A model generated the notes under the pieces. That model worked only from the letters and a program-made list of their open reading frames with translations, searched no databases and was not told the origin of the DNA. From Gyromitra esculenta (lineage: Eukaryota; Ascomycota; Pezizomycetes; Pezizales; Discinaceae), in assembly GCA_038503075.1 (NCBI GenBank), contig JBCAML010000001.1:868001-932000 (forward strand): a DNA stretch of 64,000 nucleotides. The letters are read 5' to 3'. The position numbers and the translations under genes were made by a program. Positions 21,563 to 31,544 of this stretch are shown here, one piece after another. Each line of letters starts with the position of its first letter. Position 1 is the first letter of the stretch.

Positions 21563-23895
21563 ATGGCAACTGGGCTGGATCCTGGAGGCAGCGGGACTTC
21601 CAAACTCAGTATGATGGTCCTTGATCTTGGGTCCATATTATGGACCTGGAATCTGCCTCAGGCAGATGTGCTAACAGAAAGTTCCCGGTGGACAGGTAGT
21701 GCCGCTATCTTCGTTGCTGGTGTGGCCTCTCTAGTAGCGACTGTTTTAGCTTGCTTGTAAGCTCTTTTCCTGAACTTAGCATAGTTTTTTTTAGACACTG
21801 GCGAGTGAAACATATGCTGATTTGTTTCTCACCTGCAGCTCGATCTGGCTTCAACTGTACTATCTACCCCTCTTCATACTCTGTCGTCTATCTAATTAAC
21901 TCCCATGTCTTAGGAAAAATTACCGCAAACCCCTCCTCCAGCGATATGTCGTTCGGATTCTCCTCATGGTACCGATATACGCCATATCGTCATGGGTATC
22001 CCTTATCTCCCTGAAGGCCGCCTTCTTCGTCGACCCTATACGCGATGTCTATGAAGCTTTCACCATTTATACATTCTTTCAGCTTCTTATCAACTTTCTC
22101 GGTGGAGAGCGTTCTTTGATCATAATGATGCACGGCCGAGCGCCGAAAGAACATGTCTGGCCAATAGATTACATATTGCCTAAGGTTGATATAAGCGATC
22201 CACACACCTTTCTAGCAATAAAGAGAGGTATTTTGCAATATGCATGGTTGAAACCTGTGTTAGCTATCGCTGCTATTGTCATGAAGGCTACAGGGACTTA
22301 TCAAGAGGGCTATGTGGGGCTTAAGAGTGGATATTTTTGGAGTGGAATTATTTATAACGTCTCTGTCACTCTGAGTTTATATTCGTTGGGAATGTTTTGG
22401 GTATGCATGTCACAGGACCTTCAGCCTTTTAGGCCAGTCCCAAAGGTCGGTTTCTCTTTGCATCGTTGATTTGGTAACCAATCTCTAACATCTATAACAA
22501 TTAGTTTCTGTGTGTAAAACTTATTATCTTTGCCTCTTATTGGCAGGGATTCTTTCTCTCTATTCTCGTCTGGCTCGGTGTGATCCATGACGTAGGCTAC
22601 TACACCCCCGACAATATTGCCCGCGCAATCCAAGATGTCTTGATCTGTTTTGAACTACCTGGCTTCGCCGTGGCCCATTGGTATGCATTTTCCTGGAAGG
22701 ATTATGCCGACCGTACAATTTCAGCTGCCAGATTGCCAGTCTACTACGCATTCCGTGATGCCTTTGGCATTCGTGATCTTATCGAGGATACGAAACAAAC
22801 ATTCGGTGGCAAGGGTTATGAATACCGACTTTTCGATACAAGCGAAAACGTAGTAGCGCATCCGGAATCCGGATCAAGGACTGCAAGAATGATGGAAGGA
22901 TTAAGATACGAAAGGGGCGGCAAAGGAAAGTATTGGATCCCGAAACCGACTTCCAGAACCGGACTGTTGAGCCGTCCAGGTCCAAGCGATAGAAGTGCAC
23001 CCATGAGTCCTAGTGAGGTTGAACGAGGGCAGAATAAAATGTGGAGTGGTGGAGATTATGGTGCCCTGGAAGAAACAGAAATTGATGAGGGTGATGAGAA
23101 GTTATTCGATGTTGCGAGAGCACTGGAGTATGGTGATTATAACGTATGCATATGTATTTTTTTGCGAAACTATTAACCGTCAGAAGTTTTAGAACTTTCG
23201 CTAATAAGTGTTACTCGCAGTATCCGGTCATAACAGCACACGAACCTTGGAAAAACCATCGTTGCAACTACACCCCCACCATGCCCACCACCGCAACCAA
23301 CCAAGCCCTCCTCCGTCCCAAATTAGCCAAAAAAACCAAATCCGCCATCAAAGGCAAAGGCAAAGGCAAAGGCAGAGAAGACATCGAACAAAAAACTCCC
23401 CTCAACCGCAATAAATCTTCAACATCATCATCCGCTATTTCTTCTCGCAGTGATCTTGTTGATCTTGTTATTGAGGACACCGAAGCAGAAGAAACTGAGC
23501 GTGTCCGTGCGCGTAAAGAAGGTGGACCTGGATGGAATGAGGTTGAAGGGAAGAGGTTTATTAAGACGTATCCAGATGAACATTATGGGGAGGAGATCCG
23601 GCAAGGGTTTGATCCGGCGGGTGCGGATACCAGTATGACGGGGATTGCAAAGGGGGAACCTCAAGAAGAGCATAAGGAACCTAAGCAAAAGAATCCGAAT
23701 GCTGATGGGCAATTCGAAGTTGGGGACGATGACGAGACTGAAGACGAAAGCAGAGGGGGTGGCGTTCATGTTGGGGACGAGGGAGTTTGGGAGGACGATG
23801 TTAATGGCCATGGAGTTGAGAATGGATTTCGTGGTAACGGGGCAAGCTATGGCAGTTTGAATGAGGAGAGGAATATCTGGGGGAGAGGAGAATGA
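21563..23895 (+). CDS. TMEM184/organic solute transporter Ost-alpha family (DUF300) membrane protein
   Basis: There are five exons: 21563-21756, 21839-21856 (only 18 nt), 21914-22445, 22505-23143 and 23221-23895, giving 685 residues. Joining them yields the continuous family sequence SIWLQLKNYRKPLLQRYVVR followed by MVPIYAISSWVSLISLKAAF. Conserved stretches include IYTFFQLLINFLGGERSLI, the segment around KPVLAIAAIVMKATGTYQEG, and SYWQGFFLSILVWLGVI. About seven membrane spans occupy the first 400 residues. The last roughly 280 residues are hydrophilic, with a KGKGKGKGR run and an acidic stretch, and are probably cytoplasmic. Animal relatives transport bile acids and steroids, while fungal members act at vacuolar or endosomal membranes; the substrate here is unknown. 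Two MITEs sit just upstream. Confidence 0.9.
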
Positions 23896-26800
23896 TAGGC
23901 GTTTGTTGCCGTTTTTTATTATGTTATCGGAGTTATCCATTCCCTCATATCGGTGGGGTTTTTTTGTCAGTTTATCACGGTGGGAATATAGGGTATGGAT
24001 ATTCGATTGGCTTCCTGTGGGTTCATTTGTTTTTCTATATGGTGGTATCTTTTCTTTCGGCGGAAGAGACAAAAGTGGAATATAAAATGTCTTATTTTCA
24101 TCACATACCGCGGCCGGTTATCTTTCTATCTAGCGATTAGGAGTAGTTGTACAAGATTTACTTTTCTCTCTCCTTTGTCTTTATTTTAGTCTCTGTTAGT
24201 CTACTAGGAGTCCACAACAAGTATGGGGGTTTTTGGAGTTTAATAGTATTGAGCGTGTTGTATGTACCTACATGCATAATCTATATCATTTAGGACCATA
24301 TCCGACACTCACCACGCTGGAAGAGATTTTTCATCTTGAAAAGTTCGTGTAGCAAATCTCCAGCACGCTTTTACACACCCTCTAGTTTAGCTATGATTCT
24401 CAGTGACCTATATACACAGGCGGACGGGTTCTGGATCACAGTCCCACTAGCAAAAAGTACTGGGTCGTTTGCAAGATCGTTTGAGTGGTGGAGGTGCATA
24501 AAGATAACGAGATAATCTATGTTTTTCATGGCATTGGAAACCTTGCGGTATTATTATTCAGTCCTGTCGTAGTTCATCAATTCTCAGACATTACGAGTTG
24601 CTTCATAGTGACTCCTAGTTTCCATACAACTTATTGAATCACCATCGCCCACCAAAGAGAAGACGCAAGAACATCAACCAAAGAGAAAGGATTGAAGAAG
24701 GGAATTAGAGTTTGATGACAAAAGCAGCAGATGAATTACAAATTGTAGTGAAGATACATGTAGTATATGACAAATAAACTTAGGTGATATACGCTAGTCA
24801 GTATGGGAGAAAAAAATATTTATTGCCATGGGAAACAAATTGTCCTCAAATATCCCAAAGTAGGTATGCTTTCAGCCCAAGTGACGGTAGCGTAACAGTT
24901 ATCAGGTCACAGTTGGGTTATCTGGAGGGGCGAAGGTTCGAGTTCGAATCGCTCTGGCATCGATATTGATGTGCCTGGAGAAGGATCCCCTGCCTCTGTC
25001 CCGGGGTGGAACCTTTTGTCACCGGGTGTAATGTGTTTTTTTTCTGTCTTCCAGTGATTTTCTCATATATTTTCTAGATAAGCAACCAACTACGCGTGGT
25101 GAGGTTTCCATGTATCTTGTTCGTTAGATGTGCTTGATCGTACCACACCTAAACCCGCATCACCCCACCAACACGCAAAACGTGACAATCCACGCATAGA
25201 GACTGCCGACGCACGGAAGTGCAGTGGTATACTCGATCGAAAGATTGGATCAAAATTGCTACCGAATTAGACCAATTTCAGTTTCTCCAGGAATATATCT
25301 AAGCTGTCACAGTGATAAAACATCAACTTGCTTTACAACGGATTCCTGTATCGGAATGGGAATGACAAGTTTGAACTACCATGGCCACATGTACACGTAA
25401 CTAGCGAAATATGCTAGCAAACATCTGCAGGTCAAAAATAAAAGCGTCCGCTTGATAACTTATCGTTTCCTTCCCGGAGGTAGGAAATCAAATAAAGGTA
25501 AGATCGGAGGCGAGGTGACAATCATAAACTATCACTCGTGATATGATTTGCTCTGTATCGTACAATCCTTACGCCTCTTCTTTTGGAAAGCGCAATCAAA
25601 TAAGAGAGATCACGAAGAGGCAGATCGTGAATGTGGAGTTCTAGGTCTAGACATGGTAAAAAATTTCTCGGCCACCTGCAGCCAGAGTGACCCAAACGTC
25701 GACTAACTGACATCGCAAGAAGACATCTACCTCCCTTCCACCACCACCCCTTGTAGATTGGTTTTACTGCTTTAAGGGTCCAAGGAGCTTGCTATCCAAG
25801 TTATGGAAGAGACGCAGGTTCTAAGAGGCCGAGGCCTCATAATCAAAATACTATGAGAGCCACCCACAATTCAATTTACTCATACGCGCGGCTGGTCACC
25901 TAGCCCCAACACTCAAGAAAATTTAAAGCAGATCATAAGTTATACCGTCGCCGGATATATCCTCCTATCTAGAGTAATTTAGGTTCCAATTATACGATTA
26001 CTCAACGTTTAATATTAACAGCTCCCTTGCTGATTGGATCTACAATGCTGCATCTGCCTTATCGATGGGCTGACCTGATACTAGTAGGTACCCACTCTCC
26101 TTGCTGGCAGGGGCATCGCTTCAAGAAATCTTGGTAAATGTCTGAACTTTAAAGTAAGCATCCGAACTGTATACGTAGCCGATTCGCGTATACGAGACAT
26201 GAAGCAGGAGGTGCTTGCTGTTGGTACAACAACCTAAGAGTGAATATTGCTCACCCTCCCCAGAGGACTCCATGTAGCTTTATTGGTTATTTCCCTTTCC
26301 CCGGGGGCGGACCCCAATAACAGCGTTGTCGAAGCGCTATGCGCTTGTATCACCACAGACGACCCTTGCTAGCCCGGCAAGAGACATCCCTTTGCGGTCG
26401 GGAATATATGTGTTGGATCCCGTGAGAACCCTAAATGTATACTAAGAAAAATACTAATCGGGCGAAATCAGGTGGAGTATTGGTTCTTGGCGTCGTGAGG
26501 GTACATGTAGGTTACCATACAACGTGACTTTTATGCCAAGAATTGGTGTCGAATAGCAAAAGCCGTTGCATTGGATAGAGATCCTTAAGCTTAATAGAGA
26601 AAATACATCGCTATATCGCGGAAAAAAGTATTGTAGCTAGCAGTACGCAGGAACCGTATCCATACCCAGGTTAGTTTTATTTGCGCATCGCAAAACTGCT
26701 TTATTCTTCACGATACTTTTCAACCCCACCCTGGTCGTTATTTGGGGGCCAGCGCGTTCTTGACCTGTGGTGAGAAAATAAAGTCCTAGCACAAGGGTGT

Positions 26801-26955
26801 AGATAATTGCCTACACGAATTAGTGCCAGGAAGAAATACTTTCTCTCAGGAAAGTGTCAGATGCCAAGAGAAACTTTACGAGGGAAGTGCGTCAGACTGT
26901 TTAGTTATATTACATTGCTAACCTGGCGCCTCGGGCTAGTAAGTCGGCAAATTAT
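23896..26955. other. 3-kb gene-poor tract
   Basis: No open frame with coding character was seen, only short frames on both strands. TACATGTA octamers occur at 24755-24762 and 26502-26509. A tRNA-like string near 24935-24960 does not fold (see rejected items). This could be an old degraded repeat region, but no repeat family could be named. Confidence 0.45.
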
Positions 26956-26962
26956 TATAAAA
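26956..26962 (+). promoter_or_regulatory. TATA box of the small secreted protein gene
   Basis: TATAAAA lies 119 nt upstream of the ATG at 27081. With a start site about 30 nt downstream, the leader would be near 90 nt. Confidence 0.5.
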
Positions 26963-27080
26963 GCCCATCTTTCCTGGAGAATTTACAATATCATTCACCA
27001 TCATCACCACCTCCTAGCCATAAGTCCTATTGATCTTTAAACTCTCCTCTTTAAGTTTCCACCTACTACCGCAATTCAAA

Positions 27081-27359
27081 ATGCAAATTAAGCAAATCAT
27101 CGTTACTGTCGCGGCCATTATTCCCATCAGCATGGCTGTTGCGGTACCAGCCTGGACACCTGCATGCGACGAACCTACTCATCCATGCAACATCACCGGT
27201 ACTTTCGTCGACTGCTCTCCAGAGTGGATTGCAAATATGGAGAAGTATGGTTTCTGCAGAAGCTACAGCTGTATGTATCGATGACTAACACAGTTATTTA
27301 GATGTGTGGCTAGCACCTGCGTCCAATTCCTTGTTGACCCGCTCAAGCACTGCGAATAG
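27081..27359 (+). CDS. Small secreted cysteine-rich protein (effector-like)
   Basis: The frame starts with a signal peptide (MQIKQIIVTVAAIIPISMAV, cleavage near AVA-VPA) and encodes a short mature domain with cysteines at CDEPTHPC, VDC, GFC and SYSC. An unspliced reading stops at 27284, giving 67 residues. A better ending uses an intron at 27275-27313 (GTATCG, branch GACTAAC, acceptor CTAG). It adds TCVQFLVDPLKHCE with two more cysteines and gives 79 residues. That intron is only 39 nt, very short even for fungi, so the C terminus is uncertain. Size, signal peptide, cysteine content and a TATA promoter in a gene-poor tract all resemble fungal secreted effectors. I recognise no specific family. 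Confidence 0.6.
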
Positions 27360-28026
27360 ACAACGACAACTACCAGGGCTCCAACTGTGTAATTTTTTGA
27401 TGGTGGTTAATTTTGATGTCTTGTATGATGTTTGGGGAGGGGGCTACTGGGGCGTACTTGGGCGCTTGGGTTTTTATCGATGGTAGAACTCGTACTATGC
27501 CTGTGGTTGGGGGGGGTGTTTAATTAAACTGCAAGGACGTAGATTAAGATGACAAACTATCAATGACGCTTTTAAGCCGTGCTTACTCTGTACTGGTATC
27601 GATATTAGAACCTTATCCTAAGCAGTGATTATCTGGACAACGTGTTGTGTACCTGGGCACCTTACGATCCAACCAATACCGTGAGCCAAGCAGAGATAAT
27701 ACCAATTGTTATCGGATTTTTAAGCAAGACAGGCTTACTAAAATAGTTTAAATAATTTAAAGCCTATGTAAATACGCCACCATCCCATCAAGCACTGCAC
27801 CGAGGGAGCGAATACGAGTCCCCAGATAATCACTCGTACGCCCGCCGATCATTGATACCAACTCCACGCTAACCGTATCCGCCACCGGAAATCTCCGAAA
27901 ATAACAACAACGACAATCCGAGCTTGAAACCACATCTTCAACTAACCTCCATTCCCCCCCAAACCCCAGCTCAACCACTACCAAACCACCACCCACAGCG
28001 TTAATCAACCCATCTCCCCCCTAACC
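27360..28026. other. Intergenic, no gene seen
   Basis: This is the spacer between the secreted peptide gene and SPC1. It becomes C-rich near 27950-28020, probably the SPC1 leader. Nothing else was seen. Confidence 0.4.
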
Positions 28027-28534
28027 ATGGACCAAATCCAAAGCATCATCGATGGCTACATCGTACGTAACCCCTCCTCCCTCTTCCCCGACTCTCTTAA
28101 AGCTCAAGAACCAGCTAATAGTTAACACCTTACCAGGACTTCGAGGTTCGTTCGCTCCTACCACCCACCCACCCACCACCTCTCCTCCATCTTACCTATC
28201 TATATCCCGCTAACAAAACAAACAGGGTCAAAGTCTCGCCGAAACGCTGACGACCGCAATCCTCGTGCTCACAGGTGTACGTGTTTCCTCTCTCAAACCT
28301 CCACACACACTCTGCTAGCATTACTGACGGCTGTTAAAATAAAATAAAAAATAGTTCGTGGCTTTTGTCACCGGCTGGTTCCTCTCGGATCTGAAATATA
28401 TAGTGTATATTGGCCTCTCGGGAACTGTTCTTGCCTTCCTGGCGGTCGTGCCGCCGTGGCCGATCTATAACAAGAATCCGTTGACGTGGTTGGCGGTCGC
28501 TTCGGTGGATGAGGATGTAAAGAAGGAGAAGTGA
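28027..28534 (+). CDS. SPC1: Signal peptidase complex subunit 1 (SPC12 family)
   Basis: Four exons, 28027-28062, 28137-28145 (9 nt), 28226-28276 and 28355-28534, encode 91 residues, the normal size. Translation reads MDQIQSIIDGYI, DFE, GQSLAETLTTAILVLTG and then FVAFVTGWFLSDLKYIVYIG. The IDFEGQ-LAE motif, two close membrane spans, and the conserved PPWPIYNKNPLTWL tail identify the 12-kDa subunit of the ER signal peptidase. This subunit does not cut; it shapes substrate selection and binds the translocon side. The nine-base exon encoding only DFE is needed for the conserved motif, and all intron phases are zero. The long, intron-broken frame is too short per exon to stand out in an ORF scan. 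Confidence 0.9.
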
Positions 28535-29049
28535 ACGGAACGGGTGTTACGATTGGGGGACGGGTAGGATGCTGCGCGTGCAACTTTTTTTTTTTTTCGC
28601 ATGGGGATTGTATGATAGGTGTTAGGTAGGGCTGGAGCCGGGGGGAGGGGGGGAGGTTATTCGCGGTTGCAGGGCAATTGGGAGTAAAATGGAGTATTGT
28701 GTTTGGCTACTCGTGAACTGGCTACTTTTCTTTTTGCGCGCACGTGTGATAAGTGAGACCATTGATCAAGGGGGGGGTTTTATATAAAAAAAAAGGGAAT
28801 CTTTATTTATGCATGCTCCACTTCTTCTAATGTCAAACTTTCATGTCCAACTCCCCGATGATGACTTACTATACACGCCGTCCCACCTATCCCACCCCCG
28901 CCAAAAAAAGAACCATCAATCAGGTATTATACACAACAAAAAAAAGAAGACAAAACCACACCCGCAAAACCGCAAAACAAATACCAATCTTTCAAAAAAA
29001 AAAAAAAACACTCATCCATCCATCCAAATAATCCCAACCCCATCCTAAC
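28535..29049. other. Spacer between convergent SPC1 and GPI16
   Basis: This holds the 3' UTRs and terminators of two converging genes, with several A and T runs (for example near 28585 and 28995). No gene was seen. Confidence 0.45.
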
Positions 29050-31119
29050 CTACTCAGTCTTCAACCTCTCCTTCCCAACCCCCATCCTCCTAGCTCTAAT
29101 CCCAGCCACCTTCGCAACCGCCTTCGCGACCTTCTCCTTCATCGTCATAACCAAGTTCATCTGCTGCGCTTCATCCACGCCCACAAACCTGCGCACCAGC
29201 AGATTAAAGATACTTCCAAACGCCAACGCCATGACCGTGCTCGTGAGGATGATGACGTTGTACGGCATACTGAAATCGGGCGTCGGCAGCGAGAGGAGGA
29301 GTGATGTTGTGCGGATGGAAAAGGTAGTTGTGTACTCGCCTTCTGGGTCACGGGTGAGGATCGAGATAACTGCGGGGCTGTATGTAGTTAAGTTAGTATA
29401 TAATACGAGTATAGAAAAGAGGGAGGGAGGAGACATACGCGATGTCGAATCCCCGATTGGCGTCAGGCGGATACTCGGTGTATCGTAATACGGCTTTATC
29501 GAAATCGTAAGTGACAAGAACAGTGCTGTTTGCTGGGATCTTCATCCGTGCTTCTAGCTGGGTTCCGCGACGGCGGTCGAGTGCGGGACGGTAGTAGATT
29601 TCTTGCACGATTTTGGGTTGGGTCGTGGAGGATGGGGAGGGTGTGAGTTCGGCGGAGAAGGTGTGTAGGTATGGCTTCATGAACCAGGGGAGAGACTCGA
29701 GGTAGACGAATTCGACGGGCTGGTCCGGGGATGGGTTGCGCAGGACAGCTTGGACACCGCCGCGCTCTTGTCCGTGCCCGGTGAAGGAGCGGGATGCGTA
29801 TAGGGGGGGTTCATGGTGGGGGAGTGGGATCGGGGGGGACTGGGAGGGGAGGATTATGTCGAATTCTTTGTTTTCTGTGGCTTGTTAGCCATGTAGATTA
29901 GATATGGGGCAGAGCATGTACCTTCGAGAACGAAGCATCTGAGGTTCTCGCCTTGACGCCGTTCTTGCGAGCCGACAGAGACAAAGATGGGGCGCTCGTC
30001 TGGAACACTCGCGCATACGTTTAATGGCTCGACACCGGGGACTTTTGCCAGTGGACAGGACCCGCGAATTGAGCGGCCAAACATCTCCGAGAGCGACCAG
30101 GGAAGATCCGAGACGTGGTCAAGCGGGAAACAAGAATCACCGCCTGCGTATGGCTTTGCCGGATCACACGCCATCTGTTCGATATGCGGTGGCTTGGGTA
30201 TCACCGAGTCTATCACACCCACCCAGTAAGCCAGGGACAAACAAAAAACGAAGAGCCATACGATATCAACTCACCCTTCTTCCTCAACGAGCGCTCCACA
30301 TCCAACACCATATCCACCGTCTGCACCATCTGCAGCTGGCACCTCTGTTCTCCCCCCTCGCCCTCGCACACCGGCGTTACATCAATGCTCATGCTCTGCC
30401 ACTGCGCATCAAACAGCTTATGTCCATCCAGCAGACTCGAGATGCCCGCCTTCCCCTTACACGGCAGCAGCTTCAAAAACGGGGTTAAATTCTCCGTGCA
30501 CACCGGCTCTCTCGGTAGTGTTCCATGGAGGAGATGCAATCTGCCCAGCGTGTCGTCCGAATGATGTCCGTCGGGACGAAAACTCATCACGGGCCGGATC
30601 GTGCGCGTGGAGTCGATGAAATTGAGGGATGCGCAAAAGAGCCCAGAAAGCGCGTTGTTGAGCGTGGTCCACCGTGCGTCGGCGTCGGCGTCGTCAGAGG
30701 CTTCTACCCACGCCCATAGCTCCACGCCTGTGCCCCCGCCCGTCCGCCCGTCCCAGATTTGCGATCCCCATTGCTCTGCGTCCCAGCGGCCGAGGGTGAA
30801 TTTGAGGTGAAGCTCCTTGGTCTGGCTGACTTGTAGGATCTGGGCCAGCGAGCGGGGGAAGACGGAGTGGTGGTTATCGAATGTGCCATTGCTCACGAAG
30901 CGGAATGAGGCGAGCCTAGAGGCAGTGGTTAGTCGGGCAATCCGTGATGTAGGCCTGGATGAAGGAGACTTACACGGAGTTTCCCGGGAGTGTCTTGAGC
31001 AGCAGATTCTCATCGTAGGAGCTGTGTGCTGTGCTGGCGCTGGCGGCAAGAGCTGAAGCTGAGAGAGACAGCAGTCGGAAAAGAGAGCCCGCCGACCGCA
31101 GTGGAGTTGGTAATCGCAT
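29050..31119 (-). CDS. GPI16: GPI transamidase component PIG-T/Gpi16
   Basis: Five exons (30974-31119, 30275-30915, 29922-30209, 29439-29874, 29050-29377) keep phase throughout and encode 612 residues, the family size. The order is a signal peptide ([20 protein letters not shown]), the conserved [20 protein letters not shown] start, ERSLRKK then [17 protein letters not shown], the [20 protein letters not shown] region, and one C-terminal membrane span ([20 protein letters not shown]) with a short basic tail. Gpi16 is the subunit of the ER transamidase that stabilises the Gpi8 catalytic subunit and helps present substrates for GPI attachment. It is convergent with SPC1, another ER membrane enzyme subunit. 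Confidence 0.95.
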
Positions 31120-31544
31120 GTTCTGGAGCCAAAGAAAGCAATAAACAGAATAAACAGCACAGCTCTGGGAAGTCGCGGAGAGAGCTTTCTCGGGCGGTTG
31201 GAGTCGTGATGCGCAGGGCCGGGTAACTGCCCCGGCCATAAAGATACCGTGTTTCTCTCGCCTTCATGGCTTCTCACTCGGTTTCTGTCCTTGGGATGAG
31301 AGCTATGGATGAGAATATATAAATATGAAACACCAATCGTCCACGAGAATATGGCCCTCCAGAAACCCACTGGCCAGGCCAGTTCATTCTAAGCTTACTT
31401 TTAAGCATAGCCTCACTAACTAATCTGCCATCCCACCACATGTAAATCCCAGAACCCGCCAAACTATACTATACAAATTTCCCCTCCATAAAACATCCAA
31501 CCCACTGTCTGTGCATGCCATAATCCCATTAACCCAACCTCACT
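31120..31544. other. Promoter of GPI16 and 3' flank of NTR1
   Basis: Both neighbours are on the minus strand. This 425-nt spacer therefore holds the GPI16 promoter next to its start and the NTR1 terminator at the far end. No further feature was seen. Confidence 0.4.

Noticed and set aside
23428..24072. 214-residue minus-strand open frame
   Set aside because: It overlaps the last exon of the TMEM184-like gene on the opposite strand and shows biased shadow composition.
24880..24965. tRNA-like string (GGTTCGAGTTCGAATC with an upstream TAGCGTAAC segment)
   Set aside because: No pairing acceptor stem, the T-stem does not form, and the anticodon stem has only three of five pairs. At most it is a decayed tRNA or chance.
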